Shown here one piece after another: positions 55,850 to 63,805 of a DNA stretch of 64,000 nt. The stretch is taken from positions 186,001 to 250,000 of the forward strand of contig OZ253536.1 of NCBI GenBank assembly GCA_965262425.1, given 5' to 3'. The notes beneath the pieces were generated by a model that did not search any database, was not told where the DNA came from, and saw only the letters and a list, made by a program, of their open reading frames with translations. A program made the position numbers and the translations under genes. Within the stretch, counting starts at the first letter, position 1; every line of letters starts with the position of its first letter. This stretch comes from CAZOZZ01 sp965262425. Lineage in GTDB: Bacteria; Acidobacteriota; Terriglobia; 20CM-2-55-15.

Positions 55850-56484
55850 TCGCCCTGGTATCTGTTCGATCTGCCCCTTCGCCACCTCGGAGGCCGTTCT
55901 CGAAAGCCCTGTGAAAAACAACATCAAGTGCTCTTCGAAACGTTCGAGTCGGGACGGGGGCAGAATGATGGGTTGGACCAGCACTTCCTGCGGTCCACCG
56001 AATTCGATCCTGTTCAGGCCTCCGAAGGCCGCGGCCGTCTGATCCTGAGACCTCACGCTTTCCTTCATTCGATCCTGTTCGATACGGATGGCATGGATCG
56101 CGAGATCCCGTTTCGTCGGCATTTCGTGATTCAGTGCGTACAGCGCATGCAGCAGACCGACGGTAAATGTCGAACTGGACCCCAGACCGGATTTAGCCGG
56201 CAGATCTGCGTGATGAACTAGATCCACGCCTTTATCGATTTCCATGAACCTCAGACACTCCCTCACCGAGGGATGCGCAATCTCGTCGATGCTGTTGGCC
56301 TCTTCCCGCTGGTAATATCGGACCCGGTGCTTGTACTCGAAAAACGGCGGCAGATAGCGACACGTGATGTAGCAGTACTTATTGATCGCGGCACTGAGGA
56401 CCGAACCTCCGTGCTCCATGTACCACGCCGGGTAGTCGGTGCCCCCACCGAAGAAGGAGACACGAAACGGTGTTCGGCTGATGA

Positions 56485-57459
56485 TCATGGACGTTCTGCC
56501 GGCGGCTTGGGTGTCGTGCCGCGGTACCACGCCACGGTCTTTTTCAACCCATCTTCCATGGAGCTCGCTGCCCGGAAACCCAGTAGCGTTTCTGCTCTTG
56601 AAGGATCAATCAACCGCTTTCGAATCATGGTTGGCTTGGAGGTATCGAATTCAATCCTGGCCTCGGTATACTCGTCGATCTCGAGCAGCGTCAAGAGTAC
56701 TTCCTTCACAGTTGTCGGGTTGCCTGCAGCGATATTGACCGGCTCGAAGCCGTCGATCTTCTCCATCGCAAGGAGCATACCGTCGATGAAGTCCTGGACA
56801 TAGATAAACTCCTTGAGATCCTCACCGTCACCCCAAACCTCCACAGGATTGTGGCGCTCGACGACCTTCCGTATCAGCGCAGGAATCACATGGGAAGTCT
56901 CCCATTCGAAATCGTCGAACTCACCGTAAATGTTGGCCGGCCGGACCACGCACACCTTCATCGGTTCCTTGATCCTGGTCGCATACATTTCGCAGACGAT
57001 CTCGGTGAACCGCTTCATCCACGCGACAACGAAGTATTTTTCGAAAAACTCGTTCGTGACGTCCGTTTCTTTGACCGGATAGTCGGTCACCGGATAAACG
57101 GTATTGCTGCTCACGAAAAGGAACTTCTTCACTCCAGCCTGATACGCTGCTTCGAGCATCGAGACGTTCATCAGCACATTCGGCGTCAGGTGGGCCAGGG
57201 GGGTGGTCTCCATCACCGCGGCGCCGGAGGTATTCGCCGCGCGCATGAACACGTAGTCGGCTCCATTGACGGCGGCCGCGCAGTCTGCCTGAAACCTCAG
57301 GTCTCCCTGAATATAGCGAATGCGCGGATCGTCGATCACCGCCCGCTTGCGATGCAACGTCGCCGTCACGTCCGCGTCAAGTTCCAGCAAACGCTGGATC
57401 AGATTGACGCCGACGAAACCGGCGCCGCCCGTGACCAGTATTCTCTTGTTCCTAAACAT
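56485..57459 (-). CDS. NAD-dependent sugar epimerase/reductase, atypical active site
   Basis: A 324-residue extended SDR with NAD motif VTGGAGFVGVNLIQRL and catalytic Ser region FLFVSSNTVYPV. The usual YxxxK appears as VAWMK: K149 is kept but the position of the Tyr is V145, and Y142 lies three residues too early. The substrate region RPANIYGEFDDFEWETSHVI and the VWGDGEDLKEFIYVQD stretch are typical of GDP-fucose-synthase-like reductases and epimerases. It lies between the cupin epimerase and the kinase-like gene and overlaps the latter (ATGA). Confidence 0.82.
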   Translation of the reverse strand: MFRNKRILVTGGAGFVGVNLIQRLLELDADVTATLHRKRAVIDDPRIRYIQGDLRFQADCAAAVNGADYVFMRAANTSGAAVMETTPLAHLTPNVLMNVSMLEAAYQAGVKKFLFVSSNTVYPVTDYPVKETDVTNEFFEKYFVVAWMKRFTEIVCEMYATRIKEPMKVCVVRPANIYGEFDDFEWETSHVIPALIRKVVERHNPVEVWGDGEDLKEFIYVQDFIDGMLLAMEKIDGFEPVNIAAGNPTTVKEVLLTLLEIDEYTEARIEFDTSKPTMIRKRLIDPSRAETLLGFRAASSMEDGLKKTVAWYRGTTPKPPAERP

Positions 57460-57526
57460 GCTGGAATCTTTGGGAGGATGGGCGCGGAAATGGGCGCATT
57501 AGATGGAAGCCGGTCGAACACACTTG

Positions 57527-58042
57527 TTAGTCCACGAACCCGCCAGCCTCGTCCCGACGAGAAAGAATCGGATTCTGGATCGGCCACCACATGGCGTATT
57601 CGGGATCGTTCCACTTGATCGTGAACTGTCCGCCCGGATTGTAGTAAGTGTTCTGCTTGTAATGAAATATTGCGCTTTCGGTAAGGACCAGGTGCCCGTT
57701 GCCGAAGTTTGGAGGTACGAGAATCTGGCGACGATTGCCCGCCGAAAGCGTATGGCCTTCCCATTCGCGATACTGGCTCGAGCCCGGGTCGTTGTTCACG
57801 ACCATCAGATAGAAGCTTCCGTGAAGACACGAGATCAGTTTCCAGGTTTCGGCGTCTCCATGAATGCCTCGCAGGACGTGGCGGGATGACCTGGAGATGT
57901 CGTCCTGTACGAACTTCACGTCGATGCCGCTTTTCCGATACAGTGCCTCGTTATAGGTTTCGACGTACTGTCCCCTGAAGTCTTCGAACACGTCCGGCGT
58001 GATCAACCTCACGCCATCGAGTTTGGTCTGTTGTACCTGCAT
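57527..58042 (-). CDS. RmlC-like NDP-4-keto-sugar 3,5-epimerase (cupin)
   Basis: A 171-residue cupin of the dTDP-4-dehydrorhamnose 3,5-epimerase family. Visible: FEDFRGQYVETYNEALY, the catalytic-His region SSRHVLRGIHGDAETWK, and LVPPNFGNGHLVLTESA. It would epimerise C3 and/or C5 of an NDP-4-keto-6-deoxy sugar, with the reductase-like neighbours finishing at C4. In heptose pathways a cupin of this type follows the 4,6-dehydratase (family knowledge). It starts 7 bases after the previous gene. Confidence 0.85.
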   Translation of the reverse strand: MQVQQTKLDGVRLITPDVFEDFRGQYVETYNEALYRKSGIDVKFVQDDISRSSRHVLRGIHGDAETWKLISCLHGSFYLMVVNNDPGSSQYREWEGHTLSAGNRRQILVPPNFGNGHLVLTESAIFHYKQNTYYNPGGQFTIKWNDPEYAMWWPIQNPILSRRDEAGGFVD

Positions 58043-58049
58043 TTTGAAC

Positions 58050-59045
58050 TCAGGCTGCGCCGTCTTTGAAATAGTTTTGCTTCCGCAGGTACTCGTCCTG
58101 GTTGTCGATGTACCAATTCCACGTGGCTTCGAGCCCGTCTTTGAGCGAGGTCGTCGGATTGTAGTCGATTAGTTTCCGGGCGAGGCTGATGTCCATTACG
58201 CGCCGTTTGAAGCCGGACGGCTTGTCCCGGTCGAACACGTAGTTGAAATCGAGGAAGGAGTGCAGGGCTTCGACCAGCTCCCGAATCGAGTAGCCGCTTC
58301 CACTCCCGAGGTTGACGAACCCTCCTCGGGTGCCGTGATACAACGCCAGGATCACACCTTCGGCGACGTCCTGGCTAAAGGCGAAGTCGCGCACCGCGGA
58401 ACCGTCACCCCAGACGACGACAGGATCTTCCTTGCCGAAAATCCGTGACATGAGACTCGGGATCACCATCGCGTTGGCCGGGTCGAAATTGTCCCCGGGG
58501 CCATAGACGTTACATGGCCTCACGATCGCAAAGTTTTCGAGCCCATACTGGATCTGGTACGCATTGATCTGCAATTCGGCCATTCGCTTGGCCCACCCGG
58601 GAAACATGTCCATGGGAGGGCCTTCGAGGTTCTCGGTCTCGCGGAAGTCCTCGGCGCTCGAGTAGGCACCGATGGAACTGGTGTAGACCACCTTCTGAAC
58701 ACGGTTCAGGCGGCAGGCCTCCAGCACGTTCGTGTTGAACATGAGAAGGGGTACAAAGAAGCTTGCAGGCCGGGACTTCGTGACTTCTATCGAGCCCTTG
58801 ATTCCAGCGACGTGGAAGACGAAGTCCATGTCGCCGGTCAGTTCCCGGCAGAGCGCGAAGTCAGTCAGATCTCCGAGTGTGTGTTCGGCGCGGGGGTCGG
58901 CCTCGATGAGATCGAGCGAGACAACTCGAACATGTGCACCGGCATCGCACAAGGTCTTGACGATTCCCCTGCCGATCAGACCGGTGCCACCCGTCACCAG
59001 GACGTTTCGTCCGCCAAAGCTGTCGAGGACTTCTTCCTTGATCAT
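58050..59045 (-). CDS. NAD-dependent sugar epimerase/reductase, atypical active site
   Basis: A 331-residue extended SDR. NAD motif LVTGGTGLIGRGIVKTL; Ser/Thr region VVYTSSIGAYSS. The YxxxK site reads PGWAK: K153 is present, but the Tyr position is P149. The block RPCNVYGPGDNFDPANAMVI is typical of GDP-fucose-synthase-like and related NDP-sugar reductases, as is VVWGDGSAVRDFAFSQDVA. Only 30% or so of its surroundings resemble the paralogue at 56485 by eye, but both share the W-x-K-R pattern at the active site. It is in the middle of the sugar-nucleotide operon. Confidence 0.82.
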   Translation of the reverse strand: MIKEEVLDSFGGRNVLVTGGTGLIGRGIVKTLCDAGAHVRVVSLDLIEADPRAEHTLGDLTDFALCRELTGDMDFVFHVAGIKGSIEVTKSRPASFFVPLLMFNTNVLEACRLNRVQKVVYTSSIGAYSSAEDFRETENLEGPPMDMFPGWAKRMAELQINAYQIQYGLENFAIVRPCNVYGPGDNFDPANAMVIPSLMSRIFGKEDPVVVWGDGSAVRDFAFSQDVAEGVILALYHGTRGGFVNLGSGSGYSIRELVEALHSFLDFNYVFDRDKPSGFKRRVMDISLARKLIDYNPTTSLKDGLEATWNWYIDNQDEYLRKQNYFKDGAA

Positions 59046-59154
59046 TTCTCACCTGAATGTCGCTCCCATATTAGAGGAGTTGTTCAGGCTCTCGCAAGTG
59101 AGGCCCCGGACCGCGCGATCTTTGAAGTGATTCTGAGGGGAATCGAGATAGACG

Positions 59155-60234
59155 TTACCCGGCGAATGTTTCGGGTGGTCGATCCATTGTGGCCAGCCGT
59201 TTCGCCGCCGCAACCTGGTAGGGTTCGGACTCCGGGCGCTCCAGTCCCGCCAGAGCCTCAAGCATCGTCCGGGCCCGCTCCGGGTCTCCGGCTTGAAAGG
59301 CGCTCCGTATGCGTGAGTTGTCCAGCCGCAGCACCCCTTCGGGTTGCCCATAGTCCCAACGCTCCTGGTCGCCTTCGATGCTCCCGAGAAGCTGTATCGC
59401 CCGTTCCTGGTCCAGCAAGCTGAGCCGTCCGAACGCCTGGATGAACAGGCTCATCAGACCGCGCCCGCCAATTGCCGCGACGATTTCCGGCGTCACGGAG
59501 AGTTTCTCGGATTCGAAGCATCTGCGGATGAACATCCGTTCCAGGGCAGGTCCCATCGTACCGCTATTGAATTCTTCATTGCCCCCGTGACGCCGTGAAC
59601 GGTGCAGCAAACGATCGATGGATACGATCGGATACCGCAACGCGATCTGGAGCCAGTAGTAGTACTCGGCTGCGCGCCACATTTCCGGGAATTCCGGATC
59701 GGTTTCAAGGAACGGGCCCACGTCTTCGAGGACCTCCCGTCGGATCAGAACCGTGTTGCCGTTGATGAAGTTCCCATCGAGCAGAGCCGTGAACACATCG
59801 GTTTCAAAATTAATCGGGGGGTGGAATTCACCGATCGTGTCACCCTTCGCATCGATTGCGATATAGGAGGAGTGAACCAGGCCCACTTCCGGACATTCGT
59901 CAAGCAACCGAACCTGGGCCTCGAGCTTTTCAGGTTCGAAAACGTCATCGGAACTCAGCCACGCGAAGTATTCCCCGCGCATGTGGCGGATGCCGATGTT
60001 GATGGGTGTCGGGGTCCCGGACGGACCCTGTGGATGGACCACCAGCGAAATGTTGCGATCCGGATGGCGCTCAATGAATCGTTCGACAACCTCCCATGAC
60101 TCGTCGGTCGACCCGTCATCGACGACCATCAGTTCCCAATCGGTGTACGTCTGGCGAATGACGCTTTCAATGGTCTCGCCGATAAAGCACGCGTTGTTGT
60201 AATTGGGAACGACGACACTGACTCTGGGTTCCAT
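59155..60234 (-). CDS. Family-2 glycosyltransferase
   Basis: A 359-residue GT-A-fold enzyme. The N-terminus VSVVVPNYNNACFIGETIES and VVDDGSTDES bind the nucleotide, and the metal site is YFAWLSSDDVFEP (about 93-104). The acceptor region contains MWRAAEYYYWLQIALRYP. The C-terminal 120 residues are helical. There are no membrane spans. It transfers a sugar from an NDP donor during polysaccharide or LPS assembly; the donor is unknown. It is paralogous to the N-terminal half of the next gene upstream. A ribosome site (aagga) precedes the ATG at 60234. Confidence 0.88.
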   Translation of the reverse strand: MEPRVSVVVPNYNNACFIGETIESVIRQTYTDWELMVVDDGSTDESWEVVERFIERHPDRNISLVVHPQGPSGTPTPINIGIRHMRGEYFAWLSSDDVFEPEKLEAQVRLLDECPEVGLVHSSYIAIDAKGDTIGEFHPPINFETDVFTALLDGNFINGNTVLIRREVLEDVGPFLETDPEFPEMWRAAEYYYWLQIALRYPIVSIDRLLHRSRRHGGNEEFNSGTMGPALERMFIRRCFESEKLSVTPEIVAAIGGRGLMSLFIQAFGRLSLLDQERAIQLLGSIEGDQERWDYGQPEGVLRLDNSRIRSAFQAGDPERARTMLEALAGLERPESEPYQVAAAKRLATMDRPPETFAG

Positions 60235-60375
60235 AAAATTCCTTCAGCTCCTGTGATAGGAGAACAGCAAGCGGCTGTCCACACGGCTGCTTGCTTTGTA
60301 TCAATCACTTACGTCACAGGGGAAGCCCTCGGGACTCCGATATTTGACAGCAGGTGTCAGGCTGCCGGCCTCTAA

Positions 60376-60553
60376 GGGCCCGCTCAACAATAACTTCACA
60401 TTTTGGCATCCCATCTTCACGCCATCTTCGGCCGCTCCTCAATCGTAGATCCTCGAAATAGCGGGGCTATTCCTCCGGTCTGCTCAATCGGTCGCGACCA
60501 AATCTGACGCAAATCTGGGCGCCAATTCTGTGAAGCTATTGTTGAGCGGGCCC
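60376..60553. mobile_element. 180-200-bp inverted-repeat element family, 178-bp copy
   Basis: The ends are GGGCCCGCTCAACAATAAC and, reading inward from the right, GGGCCCGCTCAACAATAGC. A TAA direct repeat lies on both sides (60373-60375 and 60554-60556). The interior matches the 36641-36840 copy in reverse orientation. It sits between the two glycosyltransferase genes, and its right end abuts the stop codon of the upstream gene without changing it. Confidence 0.8.
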
Positions 60554-62358
60554 TAAGGGGGGCCGAGTGGGATGCTACCCGCCTGCAGCTTATCGACGAA
60601 ATCATCTGTCGCCGTCCGACACTCACACGGTCCATATGCAAACATCCGGGCACGCATCAACTGCAGCAGGCCGCGGAGACCAGGCTCATATCCATTGGCC
60701 GCGAATTCGCGTTTGTACCTCTCGAAATAGTCCGTGAGTCGGCCATCGCTCCGCCCGTAGACATAGCGATCGCCCATGACTTCCTTCAGGCCAAAAAACG
60801 ATTCCTTGAGAGAGCCGATCGATACCCAGTCTCTGCCCTGCACACTCCCGGAAATCGCCTCCATCCAGTCCAGATCGCCCGCGTCCGGTGCATCGACGAG
60901 CTCGAAGAAATCCAACTGGCGCCCGCTGGCGCGATCATGGAACGTGGTGTTGAACGTGGGATCGAAGACGTAATGCTTCCAGGTCGCGCCGTCCCGAATA
61001 GGCACGCTGACAGCCACGTGGTTCAGGTCGTTTCTCAAGTCGCCGAAATTGATCGTAAACGAATCGTATCCGAAGAGTTTAAGGACGCGGTCGTAGAATC
61101 CCGCCATACCACCACAGAAGATGGCGCCTCGATTGGGCAGGAACTGCTCATAGTACGTTTCCGCCGCGGATGCGCTGGCAATGACCTGGGCGGTCTCGGT
61201 CGCGATCCGCCCGCCCACCGCGAAATTCGCCGCGTTTGAAGCCCAGTCGAGGAGCATGCGGGCGGCGAGCAGCCGATCCGTCTCGAGAGCCTCTCCAAGG
61301 TCCTCGATCTCGATCAAGAGGTGCTGTTCGAGCGCACTATCCGGCACCTTCGGTATGTTCTCAGTGGTGGCTGTTCCGGACAGGTCGTCGGATTCCTCCC
61401 GGACGAGTCGCCACACACGGCCCGCGGGCGGCGACACGGGCGTCGGGAACGCCGGACTCGACCATCGGGTGGAATGCCGGGCGAACCACGTGCGATCGAT
61501 CCCGGGGATGTTCACAAGTTCCAGAGCGCGAGCCTGATCGGCAGCAGAGAGCGCGCGGAACGCCCTGGTAGAAACTCCAATGAGACCACTACGACCCAGC
61601 GCGGCGACTATCTCGGGAGTCGGAGTGACCGCCTCTTCTTCGAAACAATCCGCGACGAAGCCTCGTTCCAGTGGCGAACCGAGTGAAAGGCGGCTGTATT
61701 CCATGTCGGGACTCCAGGACCGCGACCGCTGGAGTACACGATCGATACAGCCGATCTCAGACTTCAGGGCGATCCGGAGTGTGTGGCGGTAAGCAGTCGC
61801 CCGCCATAGTTCAGGAAACGTCCGGTCGGTTTCGACAAACGGACCGACCTCGTCGAGGATGCGGCGACGGACAAGGGCGGTATTGGGATTGATCGCGTCA
61901 CCCTCCAGCAGACGGAGAAAGGCATTGGGCCCGTCATCGTGAGGGTGAAATTCGCCGGCCTCATTCCCATTCGGGTCGATGGTCATGCAGGCGGAATGAA
62001 CCAGCCCTGCCCGCGGATTCTCTTCGAGGAAACGCACCTGTACTTCGAACTTCCCGGGTTCCAGAAGTTCGCCCGGATTCAACCAGGCGAAGTACTCGCC
62101 GTTCATGTGACGGAAGCCTCTGTTGACGAGAGCCGGGATCCCATAGGGCCGGTCGGAAGCAATAACCAGTGAAATGGCCCGGTCGGTGTATCGATCAGCG
62201 TAGCCGTGGACCGTTTCGGACAAGTCGGAATCAGATCCATCGTCCACGACGATCAGTTCCCACTCTTTCATCGTTTGCCCGAGCAGCGTCTCGATCGTTT
62301 CGGCCACAAACGGGGCGTTCTTCTGATTGGGTATGATGACGCTAACCTTCGGCATCAT
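60553..62358 (-). CDS. Glycosyltransferase-2 fold fused to a transglutaminase-like domain
   Basis: About 601 residues from the ATG at 62358 (MMPKVSVIIPNQKNAPF). Residues 1-300 are a GT2 domain (IVVDDGSDSDLSE, FPELWRATAYRHTLRIAL), paralogous to the protein at 59155, but the metal-binding stretch reads YFAWLNPGELLEP where the paralogue has SSDD. After a linker (about 300-340) comes a 260-residue domain with a transglutaminase/cysteine-peptidase pattern: C415 in GAIFCGGMAGFYDRVLKL, H447 in NDLNHVAVSVPI and D466 in HYVFDPTFN. A longer in-frame reading upstream overlaps another ORF and is less likely. The role may be sugar or peptide modification at the cell surface (inference). Confidence 0.78.
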   Translation of the reverse strand: MMPKVSVIIPNQKNAPFVAETIETLLGQTMKEWELIVVDDGSDSDLSETVHGYADRYTDRAISLVIASDRPYGIPALVNRGFRHMNGEYFAWLNPGELLEPGKFEVQVRFLEENPRAGLVHSACMTIDPNGNEAGEFHPHDDGPNAFLRLLEGDAINPNTALVRRRILDEVGPFVETDRTFPELWRATAYRHTLRIALKSEIGCIDRVLQRSRSWSPDMEYSRLSLGSPLERGFVADCFEEEAVTPTPEIVAALGRSGLIGVSTRAFRALSAADQARALELVNIPGIDRTWFARHSTRWSSPAFPTPVSPPAGRVWRLVREESDDLSGTATTENIPKVPDSALEQHLLIEIEDLGEALETDRLLAARMLLDWASNAANFAVGGRIATETAQVIASASAAETYYEQFLPNRGAIFCGGMAGFYDRVLKLFGYDSFTINFGDLRNDLNHVAVSVPIRDGATWKHYVFDPTFNTTFHDRASGRQLDFFELVDAPDAGDLDWMEAISGSVQGRDWVSIGSLKESFFGLKEVMGDRYVYGRSDGRLTDYFERYKREFAANGYEPGLRGLLQLMRARMFAYGPCECRTATDDFVDKLQAGSIPLGPP

Positions 62359-62650
62359 GTCTGGACCCATGGGTGAGTGTCGGCACGAAGCCGTAACGGA
62401 TTCATCGGATAGGGGGGAGCAATCCCTTTGCCAAACGCCAAGGTTCGTCGCGTGGCCTTCCCGGCCGCCCACCGCAGGTGATTCACGGAGCGGGCCTCTC
62501 CGCCGAACCCTCGAAGCCGCATGGCGATCCCACGGCATCGCGGCTCCTTCAATAAATTGACCGAATCACCGTCCTCTACGACGAAACCTTGACAGTACGG
62601 GCCCCACATGGACAGGCACCCCGGTTCAATCCCGTCTTTAATACGTGTAC
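62355..62650 (-). pseudogene. C-terminal remnant of an unknown gene, cut by IS630
   Basis: About 98 open codons running from the IS630 junction to a TGA that overlaps the ATG of the next gene (ATGATG), the same coupling seen elsewhere in this operon. The residues (GCLSMWGPYCQGFVVEDGDS, RWAAGKATRRTLAFGKGIAP) match nothing I recognise, but codon use looks coding. The simplest reading is the 3' end of an operon gene whose 5' part was displaced by IS630. It fills the otherwise gene-free 350 bases upstream of the fusion gene. Confidence 0.45.
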
Positions 62651-62652
62651 TA

Positions 62653-63803
62653 GTGTAGTCCGTCACAGTTAATGTAACTTATTCAGCTTTCCTACGTCTG
62701 AGTATATATGAGGAGAGCACCGACGATTAAATTGGACATTCCTGTGCGGAAGGAACTGGAGCGACTGAGCCGAAGCCGCAGTGTGGCGGTCCGGTTGGCG
62801 GAACGATCTCGAATTGTCTTGCTGGCCGCCGGGGGTCTGGACAATCAGGAGATCGCTGCCAAGTTGGACATCACTCGTCAAAAGGCCGGACGTTGGCGCG
62901 ATCGTTTCGTTGAAGATGGCCTCGGGGGAATCGAAAAGGACGCTTCCCGCAGTGGACGGATTCCCTCGACCGGCCGCCGGAAGCGGGCCCGGATCGTGAA
63001 GAAGACGGTCGAAGGGAAGCCTCCGAACGCCACGCACTGGAGCCGGTCCTTGATGGCCAGGGCAACCGGCGTCAGCGAGTCCACGGTAGGGAGAATCTGG
63101 CGGGCTCATGGCTTGAAGCCTCATCTGGCACGCACCTTCAAACTTTCCAACGACAAACAATTTGTCGAGAAGTTGGAGGATGTGGTCGGTTTGTATCTGA
63201 ACCCTCCGGAAAACGCCATTGTTTTGTCCTGCGATGAGAAGAGCCAGATGCAGGCCCTGGACCGCACGCAACCCGGGTTACCTCTGAAGAAGGGGCGGTG
63301 CGGCACCCTCACCCACGACTACAAACGCAACGGGACGACCACGATGTTCGCCGCGCTCAATACGCTGGACGGCTCGATTATCGGGACCTGTATGCCGAAG
63401 CATCGTCATCAGGAATGGATCCGGTTTCTCAATCAGATCAAACGTTCCGTGCCGAAAGACAAACAGATCCATATCATTTGCGACAACTACGCCACGCACA
63501 AACATCAGAAAATCGTCAACTGGTTGAAGCGCAACACGCGCTTTCATGTGCACTTCACACCGACCAGTGCATCCTGGCTGAACATGGTCGAACGCTTCTT
63601 CCGGGATCTTTCCGAACAACGGCTTCGGCGCGGGGTTTTCCATTCGGTTCCTGAGCTAATCCAGGCCGTGGAGGAATATGTCGGGGGTCACAATCAGAAC
63701 CCGAAGCCCTTCATTTGGACCGCAACGGCTTCCGATATTCTTGAAAAAGTTCAACGTGCCCGAAAGAAGCTCGATAAGTTACAGTCTGTTTGACGGGGAC
63801 CAC
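62653..63803 (+). mobile_element. IS630-family insertion sequence, first of two head-to-tail copies
   Basis: About 1.15 kb, flanked by TA dinucleotides (62651-62652 and 63804-63805), the known IS630 target. The left end reads GTGTAGTCCGTCACAGTTAA; the right end is only loosely complementary (ggggaccac). It carries one complete transposase gene. It truncates the ORF at 62355-62650. Confidence 0.8.
62708..63793 (+). CDS. IS630-family transposase
   Basis: A 361-residue Tc1/mariner-like transposase. N-terminal helix-turn-helix (DNQEIAAKLDITRQKAGRWR) and a second one (RATGVSESTVGRIWRAHGLK) are followed by the catalytic core: LSCDEKSQMQALDRTQPGLP, IHIICDNYATHKHQKI, and TPTSASWLNMVERFFRDLSE. This is the DDE signature of IS630. 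The gene is complete and probably functional. Confidence 0.93.
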   Translation: MRRAPTIKLDIPVRKELERLSRSRSVAVRLAERSRIVLLAAGGLDNQEIAAKLDITRQKAGRWRDRFVEDGLGGIEKDASRSGRIPSTGRRKRARIVKKTVEGKPPNATHWSRSLMARATGVSESTVGRIWRAHGLKPHLARTFKLSNDKQFVEKLEDVVGLYLNPPENAIVLSCDEKSQMQALDRTQPGLPLKKGRCGTLTHDYKRNGTTTMFAALNTLDGSIIGTCMPKHRHQEWIRFLNQIKRSVPKDKQIHIICDNYATHKHQKIVNWLKRNTRFHVHFTPTSASWLNMVERFFRDLSEQRLRRGVFHSVPELIQAVEEYVGGHNQNPKPFIWTATASDILEKVQRARKKLDKLQSV

Positions 63804-63805
63804 TA

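Larger units (their letters stand above)
52777..56488 (-). pseudogene. hddA: GHMP kinase (D-glycero-D-manno-heptose 7-phosphate kinase-like), in three pieces
   Basis: Three blocks on the minus strand make one gene. The N-terminal block (55850-56488) begins MIISRTPFRVSFFGGGTDYP, contains the ATP loop LPAKSGLGSSST, and runs to EVAKGQIEQIPGR. The middle block (54302-54634) continues PPANQDKLHQMMPLAGRA and holds the GHMP C-terminal motif GGKLLGAGGGGFILFF and LYVPARFDHL. The last block (52777-52821) reads GSQIIYHSRDDEY and stops, the expected end for this kinase family. IS30 separates the first two, the IS1182-like element the last two. The enzyme would phosphorylate heptose-7-phosphate at C1 for GDP-heptose synthesis. 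The start overlaps the upstream epimerase (ATGA). Confidence 0.87.

Noticed and set aside
62359..62538. A 60-residue N-terminal extension of the GT2-transglutaminase-like protein
   Set aside because: GT2 domains start at the VSVIIPNQKN strand. The extension is Arg-rich and lies over another open frame that ends in a typical coupled overlap.
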